A stretch of 64,000 nucleotides of DNA from Paludibacter sp. (GCA_010365115.1 JAAFGX010000009.1:61049-125048), one strand, 5' to 3'. Positions 48,721 to 58,324 are shown, counted from the stretch's first letter. Notes: generated from the letters alone by a model not told the origin. A program made the numbers and translations.

Positions 48721-49263
48721 ATGAAAACAAAAATTCTCAGTTTGCTCTTTTTTCTATTTATGGTGGCATTTACGTCTGCACAAGATAAGTTTATTACTAA
48801 AACAGGACATGTTTGGTTTTATTCACACACGGCAATAGAGGCTATTGAAGCACATTCTCATCAGGTAGTAGCAATAGTCATCCCATCTACTGGCAGCATT
48901 GCCGTTGGCATTCCTATCATGTCTTTTGAATTCAAAAAAACATTAATGCAGGAACATTTCAACGAAAATTATATGGAATCGGCTAAATTCCCAAAAGCTA
49001 CTTTTAAAGGTATTATCAAAAATCCCACAAGCATTAATACGGCTAAAAACGGATCCTATAAAACAAGTGTAGAAGGCGAACTGACAATTCACGGTGTTAC
49101 AAAAAAAATAAAAGCAGATGGAGTGGTAGTAGTGAAAGATGGTAAATTTAATGTTAAATCCAAGTTCATTGTTTCACCAAAAGAATACAATATTGCCATC
49201 GAAAGCCGACTTGCAGGTAATATAGCTGAAAATATTGATATTAATGTAGATCTTGATTTTTAA
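48721..49263 (+). CDS. YceI family protein
   Basis: The 180 residues have a signal peptide (about 1-20). The mature domain is the YceI lipocalin-like fold that binds long polyprenyl chains such as octaprenyl or quinone-type lipids: TGHVWFYSHTAIEAI, then HFNENYMESAKFPKATFKG and the strand GELTIHGVTKKIKADGVV. Sitting behind a barrel and two cytochromes, it may carry a quinone or isoprenoid for the redox cluster. That last step is inference. Confidence 0.88.
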   Translation: MKTKILSLLFFLFMVAFTSAQDKFITKTGHVWFYSHTAIEAIEAHSHQVVAIVIPSTGSIAVGIPIMSFEFKKTLMQEHFNENYMESAKFPKATFKGIIKNPTSINTAKNGSYKTSVEGELTIHGVTKKIKADGVVVVKDGKFNVKSKFIVSPKEYNIAIESRLAGNIAENIDINVDLDF

Positions 49264-49290
49264 TCATATTTACTTTCAAAAATATAAATC

Positions 49291-49743
49291 ATGAAGAATA
49301 ATTTAGTAAAATATGTATTGATTGCTTTCAGTTTTTGTTTTGTTATTGGAATAGGTATTGGCACTTATCTGTTTAATAAGCCAGCAATGAATGTAGCTGA
49401 GGAACAACCAGTTTATACAGTTACTGCAGCTCAGATTTATAACGAATTTTCGATGAACGAAACCCAAGCAAATCATAAGTATCTTTCCGATAAAAACGGA
49501 AAAATTATTCAGATTTCAGGCACAGTTTCGGAGATAATAGCTCAAGGAGATACGGCTCTAACCATCAGCTTAAAAGACAGTGAAATGACCGAAGGTGGAA
49601 TTCTTTGTTCTATGAGTAAAAACGAAATTGCTGATGCTTCAAGTTTTAAAATTGGTGATAAAATAGTTTTGAAAGGTGAATGTACGGGCTACATGGATTT
49701 GACAAGTGAAGTCTCATTCTCAAAATGTGTTGTTGTTCAGTAA
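49291..49743 (+). CDS. Envelope OB-fold protein (tRNA_anti-like)
   Basis: The 150 residues begin with an N-terminal membrane anchor or signal (about 8-28). The C-terminal 80 residues form an OB-fold of the tRNA_anti-like type: KIIQISGTVSEIIAQGDTALTISLKD ... DKIVLKGECTGYMDLTSEVSFSKCVVV. It probably binds a small ligand or peptide rather than nucleic acid. It closes the cytochrome/YceI cluster and ends at a shared terminator. Confidence 0.75.
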   Translation: MKNNLVKYVLIAFSFCFVIGIGIGTYLFNKPAMNVAEEQPVYTVTAAQIYNEFSMNETQANHKYLSDKNGKIIQISGTVSEIIAQGDTALTISLKDSEMTEGGILCSMSKNEIADASSFKIGDKIVLKGECTGYMDLTSEVSFSKCVVVQ

Positions 49744-49770
49744 TTTATTATACGATAAAGAGTAAAATAA

Positions 49771-49815
49771 AAAAAAGAACGTGAATCACATTAACATGAT
49801 TCACGTTCTTTTTTT
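49771..49815. terminator. Shared terminator between the OB-fold and copper-protein genes
   Basis: Stem GAACGTGAATCA / TGATTCACGTTC flanked by A and T runs, between convergent genes. Confidence 0.88.
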
Positions 49816-49831
49816 TATTCGGTTTTATAAA

Positions 49832-50443
49832 CTACTTTCTGATTTCTAATTTATACGCCGAATTGTTGAATCCTTTAAAGCGTACAAAATAAATGCCCTG
49901 AGCCTGATTATCGATATTCACAGTAGTAGTTTTGTCGGTCAATTTGCCAGTTAACAATTGTTTTCCAAGCATATTATACAAAGTAAATTCAGAATTTAGA
50001 AGTGTATTGTCATTTAGCGTAATAGAAAAATAATTTCTAGCCGGATTTGGTGCTAACAAAATATGGTTAGATAATTTCAGTTCTTCAATACCTGTTGGAC
50101 TTACTACGTCTATAATACCTTTCATTCCGAACGATGCATGAGGAGTGCAAACATAATAATGTCTACCTAGTGTGAGTTTTGAAGCAGATACTATACCACC
50201 ACCAAAAGGCATAGAGAATCCTCCATTGGAAGTCGTACCACCATCTTGCCACACTGTTTGTGAAACCTCCACAGCATTGTGGTTTGACGAAAGAGTAAAA
50301 TTTACTTCATCCCCTAAATTAATAGTGACAGAAGCTGGAGTAAACGTAAACTGATCTGAATTAGCAGAAATTTGTATTGTAACAGAATAGCTATTCAAAC
50401 TTATAGAAAAAATTAGTAGTGTTAGTAAAATTTTAGTTTTCAT
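49832..50443 (-). CDS. T9SS-sorted cupredoxin (blue copper protein)
   Basis: The 203 residues have a signal peptide (about 1-20). A plastocyanin-like domain (about 21-115) keeps all four type 1 copper ligands: H55, C99, H102 and M107 (CTPHASFGM). The C-terminal 80 residues are a T9SS sorting domain (APNPARNYFSITLNDN ... GIYFVRFKG ... YKLEIRK). So it is predicted to be exported across the outer membrane and anchored or released. It faces the cytochrome cluster convergently and may exchange electrons with it. Confidence 0.88.
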   Translation of the reverse strand: MKTKILLTLLIFSISLNSYSVTIQISANSDQFTFTPASVTINLGDEVNFTLSSNHNAVEVSQTVWQDGGTTSNGGFSMPFGGGIVSASKLTLGRHYYVCTPHASFGMKGIIDVVSPTGIEELKLSNHILLAPNPARNYFSITLNDNTLLNSEFTLYNMLGKQLLTGKLTDKTTTVNIDNQAQGIYFVRFKGFNNSAYKLEIRK

Positions 50444-50792
50444 AATCCTTACATTTAAATATTAGTATACATTTCATTTATCCTTCAATCTCAATTATTT
50501 ACTTATGATGTTTTTAAAACCGTAATCTTTTTTTTAATAAATCCTATTTTACAATTTGATATTTATATCACAACAATTGATTATTACAAATGTTTGCCCA
50601 TTTAACTATAAATGGATATCAAAATGATATCTTTAATACTATTTATGAAAAAAAAACAGCAAAATACTCCTGAAACCCATCGATTTCAGGAGTCTCGAAT
50701 CGAAAATTAAGGGATCAACGGATAATTTTATTTCTGATGCAAGATGGAATCTCATATAAAAAATCCTATTTAATTCTTTTCACTAATTTTCG
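50444..50792. other. Non-coding gap upstream of argS
   Basis: No gene is seen. A 9-bp hairpin CTCCTGAAA / TTTCAGGAG (50667-50692) lies next to a run of A's (50648-50656), so on the minus strand it looks like a terminator with no known transcript upstream. Confidence 0.5.
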
Positions 50793-50800
50793 TATCTTTG
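50793..50800 (+). promoter_or_regulatory. -7 box of argS
   Basis: TATCTTTG. Its last bases overlap the TTG codon that starts the longest frame, so the ATG at 50825 must be the real start. Confidence 0.65.
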
Positions 50801-50824
50801 CACTCAGAACAAAATAACAACAAC

Positions 50825-52618
50825 ATGAACTTAGAAACAACACTTGCCAACTTGGTATCCGAAGCCGTAAAAACCCTTTACGGATTGGATATAAAGTCAG
50901 ATCAAATACAACTGCAAAAAACAAAAAAAGAATTTGAAGGTGAACTTACTGTGGTTATTTTTCCATTTGTAAAAGCTGCCCGCAAATCGCCCGAACAAAC
51001 AGGACAAGAAATTGGTGCTTTTTTGCAAAATAATAACCCAATGATTTCGAACTTCAACGTTATCAAAGGGTTTTTGAATTTGAGTATCAGTCATAATTAC
51101 TGGTTGGAAACGTTGAATGAAATTCATAAGAATCCTGAATTCGGAAAAACTCCTGTTACCGAAAATTCGGAATTGATGATGATTGAATATTCGTCGCCGA
51201 ATACCAATAAACCCCTTCACTTAGGTCATATCCGCAACAATTTACTCGGTTTTAGCATTGCCGAAATTCAAAAAGCAAACGGTTGGAAAGTAGTAAAAAC
51301 CAATATCGTAAACGACCGTGGCATTCATATTTGTAAATCGATGCTGGCATGGAAACTTTATGGAAATGGAGAAACACCAGAAAGCACAGGACTGAAAGGC
51401 GACCATTTAGTTGGTAAATATTATGTTGTTTTTGATAAAGCATTCAAAGCTGAAATTAAAGAACTAATGGAGAAGGGAGTGAGCGAAGAAGAAGCTAAAA
51501 AAACCGCTCCGCTTATTCTCGAAGCTCAAAAAATGTTGTTGGCTTGGGAAAATAACGATTCGGAAGTTCGACAACTTTGGGAAATGATGAACGGTTGGGT
51601 GTATGCCGGTTTCGACAAAACGTATAAGCAACTGGGCGTTGATTTCGACAAAATTTATTATGAATCGGAAACGTATCTCGAAGGAAAATCAGAAGTAGAA
51701 AGAGGTGAAGCGAACAATGCTTTCTATCGCCGCGAAGATAGTTCGGTTTGGGCCGACCTTACTGGTGACGGATTGGATGAAAAACTGCTGCTTCGTGCTG
51801 ATGGTACTTCGGTATATATGACGCAAGATATTGGTACAGCCAAACTTCGATACAATGATTACCCTATAAGCAAAATGGTTTATGTGGTTGGTAACGAGCA
51901 AAACTACCATTTTCAGGTACTTGCCCTATTGTTGGATAAATTAGGTTTTGAATGGGGAAAAAGTTTAGTACACTTTTCGTATGGCATGGTGGAGTTGCCC
52001 GAAGGCAAAATGAAAAGCCGCGAAGGAACAGTGGTGGATGCCGACGATTTGATGGAGGAAATGATTGAAACTGCACGTGAAACATCACAGGAATTAGGAA
52101 AACTGGATAATTGCACACCCGAAGAAATTGAAACCATTGTTCGTATGGTAGGATTGGGATCGCTCAAGTATTTTATTTTGAAAGTTGATCCTCGCAAGAA
52201 TATGACTTTCAACCCAAAGGAATCGATTGATTTTAATGGAAATACCGGTCCGTTTATTCAATATACACATGCCCGTATCAAGTCGGTATTGCGAAAAGCG
52301 AACGATCAAGAAATTGATTACAGTTCATTAATGGACACACAATTGACCGTTTCGGAAAAAGAAAGTTATTTGATTCAATTAATTACTGAATTTCCAGGGG
52401 TTGTTCGTCAAGCTGGCGAAGATTTCAGTCCGGCGTTGATTGCCAATTATATTTACGAATTAGTAAAAGAATACAATCAATTCTATCACGATTTTACGAT
52501 TTTAAAAGAGGAAAATCCAAGTCTAAAACAATTCAGACTCGTACTTTCCGAAACAATTGCAACCATAATTAAAAAAGGAATGGGACTATTGGGAATTGAT
52601 GTTCCTGAAAGAATGTAA
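50825..52618 (+). CDS. argS: Arginyl-tRNA synthetase
   Basis: ArgS charges tRNA-Arg. The 597 residues are class I: HLGH in PLHLGHIRNNLLG (the HIGH motif), the arginyl-specific KMKSREGTVV in place of KMSKS, and the C-terminal anticodon-binding helices (GPFIQYTHARIKSVLRK). Length is normal. The N-terminal additional domain runs to about 110. It is followed at 65 bases by a lipoprotein gene. Confidence 0.97.
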   Translation: MNLETTLANLVSEAVKTLYGLDIKSDQIQLQKTKKEFEGELTVVIFPFVKAARKSPEQTGQEIGAFLQNNNPMISNFNVIKGFLNLSISHNYWLETLNEIHKNPEFGKTPVTENSELMMIEYSSPNTNKPLHLGHIRNNLLGFSIAEIQKANGWKVVKTNIVNDRGIHICKSMLAWKLYGNGETPESTGLKGDHLVGKYYVVFDKAFKAEIKELMEKGVSEEEAKKTAPLILEAQKMLLAWENNDSEVRQLWEMMNGWVYAGFDKTYKQLGVDFDKIYYESETYLEGKSEVERGEANNAFYRREDSSVWADLTGDGLDEKLLLRADGTSVYMTQDIGTAKLRYNDYPISKMVYVVGNEQNYHFQVLALLLDKLGFEWGKSLVHFSYGMVELPEGKMKSREGTVVDADDLMEEMIETARETSQELGKLDNCTPEEIETIVRMVGLGSLKYFILKVDPRKNMTFNPKESIDFNGNTGPFIQYTHARIKSVLRKANDQEIDYSSLMDTQLTVSEKESYLIQLITEFPGVVRQAGEDFSPALIANYIYELVKEYNQFYHDFTILKEENPSLKQFRLVLSETIATIIKKGMGLLGIDVPERM

Positions 52619-52683
52619 ATTCGTTTTTTGTTTAGTGTTTTTTATATATTTTCCAATTAAGTAATTAGCTAACAACAAACTTT

Positions 52684-53829
52684 ATGAAATTTAGTTACAA
52701 AACTTTGATTATTAGTATTATTGCGTTTTTAGTATTATCATGTTCTTCTGGCAACAAAGCTTACAAACGTGGCGATTATTTCAACGCTTGTATGGAAGCA
52801 ATTGAACGCCTACGTTCGAGTCCGGGCAACGAGAAATCTCAATATGTGTTATTGAACTCATATCCTCTTGCTCAAAAAGATGCTCAGCGTGAAATTACGA
52901 ACGCAAAACTGGCAAACGGAACTGATCAGTATGATGTGCTCGTTTATCAATATGAGCGAATGAACCAATTGGCGAACGCCATTTATCACTGCCCAAAAGC
53001 AAACCAACTGATTCCTCAGCCAACGGAATACATTGCGGAACTTAGCAGCGCTAAACAAATGGCAGCCGACCAAGCTTACGAAATGGGAATCAAAGCTGTA
53101 GAAGCTAATACTATCGATCAGGCACGAATGGGATTTCAGTATTTTATCAAATCCAACGAGTATGTTCCCGGTTATAAAGACGTATTAAACAAGATTGAAC
53201 AAGCAAGGTATTATGCAACAATACGCGTTGTTGTTCAACCACCTTATACAAGTAACAAGTACCAATATACTGCCGACTTTTTCTACAATAATTTATTAGC
53301 GGAAATGGTCAGAACGGCTAAAAACAGATTTGTACGCTTTTATTCACCGGAGGAAGCATCTAAAGAAAACATGCGAGACCCACACCAATTTATTATACTG
53401 AATTTTGAAGACTTTAGCGTCGGCAACATTCGAGAAACAAACAATACAATTGAATTAAGTAGAGATAGTGTAATTGTAGGGACTGTAGAGGTACAAGGCA
53501 AGAAATACAACACGTACAATACAGTAAAAGCAAAACTCACCACCATGCGTCAGGAAATCAGCTCCGGTGGCGTATTGAGTTTACGCATTGTAGAAGCCCA
53601 AAATAGCAGGGAGCTTCAACTGCGTAATTTTAGTGGGAAATATGTCTGGGCAACCGAATGGTCAACATTCCAGGGCGATGACAGAGCTTTAACCATGGAA
53701 CAAAAGAAAAAGTGCGATCAAAAGCAGCCACAAATTCCGCCTTCGCAACAAGATTTGTTTGTGGAATTCACAAAACCAATTTACGATCAGTCAATACCTT
53801 TTTTGAGGAATTTTTATAGCAAATATTGA
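52684..53829 (+). CDS. Lipoprotein of unknown function with helical repeats
   Basis: The 381 residues have a lipoprotein signal (lipobox LSC, about residue 20). The N-terminal half is helical and TPR-like (KAYKRGDYFNACMEAIERLRSSPGNEKS, AYEMGIKAVEANTIDQARMGF). The C-terminal half (about 190-340) has strands resembling a domain of unassigned type. No catalytic motif. It probably sits on the inner face of the outer membrane. Confidence 0.7.
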   Translation: MKFSYKTLIISIIAFLVLSCSSGNKAYKRGDYFNACMEAIERLRSSPGNEKSQYVLLNSYPLAQKDAQREITNAKLANGTDQYDVLVYQYERMNQLANAIYHCPKANQLIPQPTEYIAELSSAKQMAADQAYEMGIKAVEANTIDQARMGFQYFIKSNEYVPGYKDVLNKIEQARYYATIRVVVQPPYTSNKYQYTADFFYNNLLAEMVRTAKNRFVRFYSPEEASKENMRDPHQFIILNFEDFSVGNIRETNNTIELSRDSVIVGTVEVQGKKYNTYNTVKAKLTTMRQEISSGGVLSLRIVEAQNSRELQLRNFSGKYVWATEWSTFQGDDRALTMEQKKKCDQKQPQIPPSQQDLFVEFTKPIYDQSIPFLRNFYSKY

Positions 53830-53865
53830 TAATCTAACTTCATTCTGAAACTTACTATATCAAAA

Positions 53866-53890
53866 AAAACGCCTCATTATGAGGCGTTTT
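53866..53890. terminator. Shared terminator between the lipoprotein and Lrp genes
   Basis: An 11-bp stem AAAACGCCTCA / TGAGGCGTTTT between convergent genes. Confidence 0.85.
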
Positions 53891-53916
53891 CTGTTTTAAA
53901 TTAATTTGAATATATT

Positions 53917-54417
53917 TTACTCTTCATCAACCACTTCTACATTCGATTCAATTTCGAAAACTGATAACTGGCGACGGAAAATCTCGTCCAATGAAATCTG
54001 GAAAGTTTCGGTATGGGCAATGCCAGGAATAAGGGTTAACCGTTCCAAAATGATATGTAATAAATGACGGTTGTCTTTTGCATAAATTTTTACGAACATG
54101 GAGTATTTACCGGTTGCGTAATGACATTCCACCACTTCAGGAATCAACTTCAATTCTTCCACCACAGCGTTAAACAACTTTATATCGCTCAAGGTGATGC
54201 CAATGTAGGCACAAGTCTGGAAACCAACTTTATAGGTGTCAACCACAAATTCAGAGCCTTTAATAATGCCTGTGTTTCTCAACTTTTGTATCCGTTGATG
54301 AATAGCTGCACCAGAAACATTACATTCGCGGGCAACTTCCAAAAATGGAATTCGGGCATCTTTTGAAATCAGTTGAAGAATTTTTTTGTCTAACCTGTCA
54401 ATTTGATGTTGTGCCAT
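53917..54417 (-). CDS. Lrp/AsnC family transcriptional regulator
   Basis: This 166-residue regulator has an N-terminal winged helix (about 5-60: LDKKILQLISKDARIPFLEVARECNVSGAAIHQRIQKLRN) and a C-terminal RAM ligand/oligomerisation domain (about 70-150). It would sense an amino acid and control metabolism genes. Target genes are not indicated by the neighbours. Confidence 0.93.
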   Translation of the reverse strand: MAQHQIDRLDKKILQLISKDARIPFLEVARECNVSGAAIHQRIQKLRNTGIIKGSEFVVDTYKVGFQTCAYIGITLSDIKLFNAVVEELKLIPEVVECHYATGKYSMFVKIYAKDNRHLLHIILERLTLIPGIAHTETFQISLDEIFRRQLSVFEIESNVEVVDEE

Positions 54418-54473
54418 AGTATTTATTTTAACGGGATATTCGTTTATTGCTTTTAATTTGTGGAAAACAAATG

Positions 54474-54481
54474 CAAATATA
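54474..54481 (-). promoter_or_regulatory. -7 box of the Lrp gene
   Basis: Minus-strand TATATTTG, 56 bases upstream. Confidence 0.45.
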
Positions 54482-54549
54482 TTTAATATATTTCTATTTC
54501 AGTACTTTTTTCGAATAAATTGATAGTAAAATCTGTAAAATTATTCAAT

Positions 54550-55473
54550 TTAACGATATTTTCCTTCAGCACAGTCTTTAAGCACACTCAAATAACTTTG
54601 ATAACGCGAAGGATTTATCAGTTGGTTCTTAACTGCCGGCAAAACTGCACATCCGGGCTCGTGTATGTGAGTGCAATTGGCAAACTTACAAGAAGCTGAA
54701 AATACAAAAATCTCTTTGAAATAATGACCAATTTCGGTTGCTTCCATATCGATAGTTCCAAATCCTTTTATTCCCGGAGTGTCAATTATATGTCCGCCCG
54801 AAAGTAATTCAAACATCTCCGAAAAGGTGGTGGTGTGCATTCCCTTGTTATGATACGAAGATATTTCGGCTGTTTTAGCAAGCGAATGTGGAGCAATGGA
54901 ATTGATCAAAGTTGATTTTCCGACACCCGAATTTCCGGAGAACAACGTAGTTTTTCCACTAAGAAAAGCCGTTAGTTCTTCAATGTTTTCGGACAAAAGA
55001 GCAGATATTTTGAAAACAGGATAGTCTAACGAAGAATAAAGGTACATTAAACCATCCAGATACTGTATTTCCTCAGGTGAATAGCGATCAATTTTATTGA
55101 AAACAATACAAGCCGGAACCCGATAGGCTTCGGCAGTTGCCAGAAACCGATCGATAAATACTGTTGATGTTTCGGGATAATTTACAGTGACAACAAGTGC
55201 CACCAAATCGAGATTTGCTGCCAGAATTTGTGAATGTTTCGAAAGATTGGACGAACGGCGAATAATGTAGTTTCTACGGTCGGAAATGGTATGAATCATT
55301 GCAGTTCCGTCGGCATTTTTATCAAATTCCACCCAATCGCCCACGGCAATAGGATTGGTGCTACGAATATCCAGTAAACGAAAATGTCCTTTGATTTTAC
55401 ATTCGAACAATTCTCCACTATCCGTTTTCACCTGATACCAACTTCCTGTATTTTTGACAACTAGTCCTTTCAT
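54550..55473 (-). CDS. rsgA: Ribosome small subunit-dependent GTPase A
   Basis: RsgA checks late 30S maturation. The 307 residues show the circularly permuted GTPase order: an N-terminal OB-fold (about 1-65), G4 FNKID before G1 [10 protein letters not shown] and G3 DTPGIKGF, then the C-terminal zinc knuckle [14 protein letters not shown]. Length is normal. A C-rich CCCCCTAACCCCC patch (55481-55493) lies just upstream. Confidence 0.96.
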   Translation of the reverse strand: MKGLVVKNTGSWYQVKTDSGELFECKIKGHFRLLDIRSTNPIAVGDWVEFDKNADGTAMIHTISDRRNYIIRRSSNLSKHSQILAANLDLVALVVTVNYPETSTVFIDRFLATAEAYRVPACIVFNKIDRYSPEEIQYLDGLMYLYSSLDYPVFKISALLSENIEELTAFLSGKTTLFSGNSGVGKSTLINSIAPHSLAKTAEISSYHNKGMHTTTFSEMFELLSGGHIIDTPGIKGFGTIDMEATEIGHYFKEIFVFSASCKFANCTHIHEPGCAVLPAVKNQLINPSRYQSYLSVLKDCAEGKYR

Positions 55474-55570
55474 TGTTCAGCCCCCTAACCCCCAAAAGGG
55501 TGAATATAGTTACCTTTTATTTTACTTTTTTTGATTCTAAAACAATTAACCGTTTTTTTTTCAACTAAAA

Positions 55571-56668
55571 TTAAAACGCTTCTGTAGCAGTTATATAAAA
55601 TTGCAATTTATCTCCGTAATTATTTTTGGCAAAATCGAGGCGAAGATGTACCCGGGCATCGTTCAACCTGTAACGCAATCCGCCTCCATAAGCCACCTTC
55701 AGCTTATCAATTTTATAATCGGAATTATTCATTACATCGCCAACCGCACAAAAGACGGCAGCTTTCAATCGTTTGTAAATTGGCAGGCGGTATTCTGCTT
55801 GCCCCATAATCAATGCATTATCTCGGTACATTCCCTGTCGGAATCCCCTGAGGATATCCCGTCCGCCAACAGTAGGCAGCAATTCGAAAGGAATTCCATT
55901 GCCACCAAAAATGCCATTGTAATAAACCTGCCATGCTAGTACATGTGATTCAAACAACGGAATATACTGACGAAAGTCAAGCGAAAGTTCCAACAACGAG
56001 TAATTACTTCCCCAACCTGCTTTTGAACAAGTAAAAAATGATTTTACAAAGATACCTTTTTGTGGGTAAAACTGATTATCCCTACTGTCAAAAGCAGCAA
56101 CTAAACCAACATTTAACTGTGAATAAGGTTCCCATCCTTCATTCCCGAATTGCTGAAATATTGCTGATTTATTCCTTTCGAAGGTTGAATAGGTTAGCAA
56201 TCTTTCGAACCGCGCCGAAAGTGAAGCTCCAACCAAAAAATGTTTCGAAATTATATACTGAGGTTGCAGCAGCAACGACAGGTTTTGTGAAGTATATGCT
56301 TGTTCGGTGTTTGTGGGTTTATTACCAATGCCGAAATAATAATCGGGATAATTTCGGAAATTCAGATTAGAATACAAATACCAGTTGGAGGAATTAAAAA
56401 AAATCTTTGGGGTGATATTGAATGTAAATTGATTGCGAAAAGTATACACCGCACTGCCCGAGATGGAACTAATGCGGCTAATATCCTTGCTTTTAAAATA
56501 ATAACCATACGCAATTCCAGGAGCAACACTCGTTTCCTGTTGGTACGAAGCATGTGGGATAACAAACAAACTGCGCCTCGAAACGATACTGTCCGACGAT
56601 TGTTCAGCGAACCCGATTGCCGCAAACAACAAAAGAAATAAAACGACAATAAAATGCTTTTTTAGCAT
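55571..56668 (-). CDS. BamA/TamA-like outer-membrane protein
   Basis: The 365 residues have a signal peptide (about 1-21). The rest is a D15/Omp85-type barrel: DSRDNQFYPQKGIFVKSFF and GGRDILRGFRQGMYRDN with the conserved RGF motif, then strands such as YGGGLRYRLNDARVHLRLDF. No POTRA domains are visible, so it is not full BamA or TamA; short barrel-only members are common in Bacteroidota. Role unknown. Confidence 0.8.
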   Translation of the reverse strand: MLKKHFIVVLFLLLFAAIGFAEQSSDSIVSRRSLFVIPHASYQQETSVAPGIAYGYYFKSKDISRISSISGSAVYTFRNQFTFNITPKIFFNSSNWYLYSNLNFRNYPDYYFGIGNKPTNTEQAYTSQNLSLLLQPQYIISKHFLVGASLSARFERLLTYSTFERNKSAIFQQFGNEGWEPYSQLNVGLVAAFDSRDNQFYPQKGIFVKSFFTCSKAGWGSNYSLLELSLDFRQYIPLFESHVLAWQVYYNGIFGGNGIPFELLPTVGGRDILRGFRQGMYRDNALIMGQAEYRLPIYKRLKAAVFCAVGDVMNNSDYKIDKLKVAYGGGLRYRLNDARVHLRLDFAKNNYGDKLQFYITATEAF

Positions 56669-56753
56669 ATGTAAATCTTAAAAAAACGTCAGTCATCCCA
56701 TATCTAAATGAGATGACTGAATATTTAATTGTGAATTTTTAATTACGAATAAA

Positions 56754-57314
56754 TTAAACGGTCATAATTTCTTTTTCCTTTGCCAAATACTGTTCATCAA
56801 TTTTTTTTATGTATTTGTCGTGAATTTTCTGAACGCTTACTTCAGCATCTTTCTCCACGTCTTCGGGCAACCCTTCTTTTAACATTTTTTTAAAATGCTC
56901 AATTGCTTCGCGGCGGGCATTGCGTACACTAATTTTGGCGTCTTCGCAATCGGCTTTCGCTTGTTTTGCCAACTGGCGACGACGATCTTCGGTAAGCGGA
57001 GGAATCCCCAACCGTATGGTTTCACCATTATTCATTGGTGTAATGCCAACATCTGAATTTAATATTGCCTTTTCAATAATAGCAATTAACGCTTTTTCCC
57101 ATGGCTGAATAGAAATGGTTTTCGCATCTGGCGTAGTAATAGTTGCCACGCTCGAAATAGGCACATGTTGACCATAATAGTCTACTTTTACGCCGTCCAG
57201 AATTCGTGTATTTGCTTTTCCTGCACGGATGTGCGCCAATGCTTCGTCAAGGAACAAAACTGTTGCTTCCATGCTCTCTTCAGCATGCGTTAGTAAAGGT
57301 TTTACGTCTTGCAT
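56754..57314 (-). CDS. frr: Ribosome recycling factor
   Basis: RRF, with EF-G, splits the post-termination ribosome. The 186 residues have the three-helix bundle of the family ([51 protein letters not shown]). It is downstream of pyrH, the usual order. The 118-base gap between them holds a 9-bp tandem repeat array and a perfect inverted repeat. Confidence 0.96.
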   Translation of the reverse strand: MQDVKPLLTHAEESMEATVLFLDEALAHIRAGKANTRILDGVKVDYYGQHVPISSVATITTPDAKTISIQPWEKALIAIIEKAILNSDVGITPMNNGETIRLGIPPLTEDRRRQLAKQAKADCEDAKISVRNARREAIEHFKKMLKEGLPEDVEKDAEVSVQKIHDKYIKKIDEQYLAKEKEIMTV

Positions 57315-57327
57315 AATTTTATTTTCA

Positions 57328-57381
57328 GTTTATAAAGTTTGTAAAGTTTATAAAGTTTGTAAAGTTAATAAAGTTTGTAAA
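57328..57381. repeat. Six 9-bp tandem repeats between pyrH and frr
   Basis: Alternating GTTTATAAA and GTTTGTAAA units with one GTTAATAAA. The array ends 13 bases from the frr start. A related array precedes mlaF. Confidence 0.9.
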
Positions 57382-57396
57382 GTTTGAGAGTTTGAA

Positions 57397-57417
57397 AAGT
57401 TTGAGACTCTCAAACTT
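57397..57417. repeat. Perfect inverted repeat downstream of pyrH
   Basis: AAGTTTGAGA-C-TCTCAAACTT, 10-bp arms around one base, 15 bases from the pyrH stop. Confidence 0.7.
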
Positions 57418-57432
57418 GACGAACTAATCTTA

Positions 57433-58143
57433 TTAATTTCTGACCAATGTTCCGATTTTTTCGCCGGACATTATCTTTTTTAAATTCCCAGCCGTGTCCA
57501 TGTCGAATACGTAAATTGGCATGTTATTTTCTTTGCACATGGTGGTGGCGGTTAAATCCATTACTTTCAGATTTTTGTGATAAATTTCATCATACGTAAT
57601 TTCATCAAATTTTGTTGCAGTTGGGTCTTTTTCGGGATCTGCGGTATAAATGCCGTCCACACGGGTTCCTTTTAACATCACATCGGCTTCAATTTCTATG
57701 GCACGTAACGAAGAGCCTGTATCGGTAGTGAAAAAAGGATTTCCAGTTCCGGCCGAGAGTATAACCACTTCGCCTTGTTCCAGACTTGCTATTGCTTTTT
57801 GTTTGCTGTAAAATTCGCCTATCGGTTCCATTCTAATGGCAGTCAACATTCTTGATTTCACACCTTTGGCCTGCAAGGCAGAGTTTAAAGCCAAACTATT
57901 GATAACGGTAGCCAGCATACCCATTTGATCGCCTTGCACACGGTCGAAACCTTTTGAAGTCCCACTTAATCCACGGAAAATGTTTCCACCTCCAATAACT
58001 ATACCTACTTGCACACCCATAGCAGAAATTTCTGCAATTTGCGATGCGTATTCGTTCAGGCGTTTTTCATCGATACCGTATTGCTTTTCTCCCATCAGCG
58101 ATTCGCCGCTCAGTTTCAATAAAATGCGTTTAAATGCCACCAT
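57433..58143 (-). CDS. pyrH: UMP kinase
   Basis: PyrH phosphorylates UMP to UDP. The 236 residues show LKLSGESLMG, the GGGNIFRG loop and GTGNPFFTTDTGS, all standard for the bacterial hexameric enzyme. Length is normal. It is upstream of frr on the minus strand. Confidence 0.97.
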   Translation of the reverse strand: MVAFKRILLKLSGESLMGEKQYGIDEKRLNEYASQIAEISAMGVQVGIVIGGGNIFRGLSGTSKGFDRVQGDQMGMLATVINSLALNSALQAKGVKSRMLTAIRMEPIGEFYSKQKAIASLEQGEVVILSAGTGNPFFTTDTGSSLRAIEIEADVMLKGTRVDGIYTADPEKDPTATKFDEITYDEIYHKNLKVMDLTATTMCKENNMPIYVFDMDTAGNLKKIMSGEKIGTLVRN

Positions 58144-58212
58144 AAACTTTAAATAGATTAATTTTCAAATTACAACAAAGATTTGAAATTCATCTTTGTT
58201 CTTATTTTTTAG

Positions 58213-58220
58213 CAAAAGTA
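58213..58220 (-). promoter_or_regulatory. -7 box of pyrH
   Basis: Minus-strand TACTTTTG, 69 bases before the start. Confidence 0.45.
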
Positions 58221-58316
58221 AATAATTTGCTTCGTATATGCAAATCAAATTTCATTACTTAAAAAAAACGCCAAACACTTAACTAATTGTCTATTTGTCA
58301 TTTTTTTAGTTTTTTG

Positions 58317-58324
58317 TACCTTTG
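58317..58324 (+). promoter_or_regulatory. -7 box of the SatP-type gene
   Basis: TACCTTTG overlaps the TTG codon at 58322 that opens the longest frame, so the ATG at 58361 is the real start. Confidence 0.65.
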
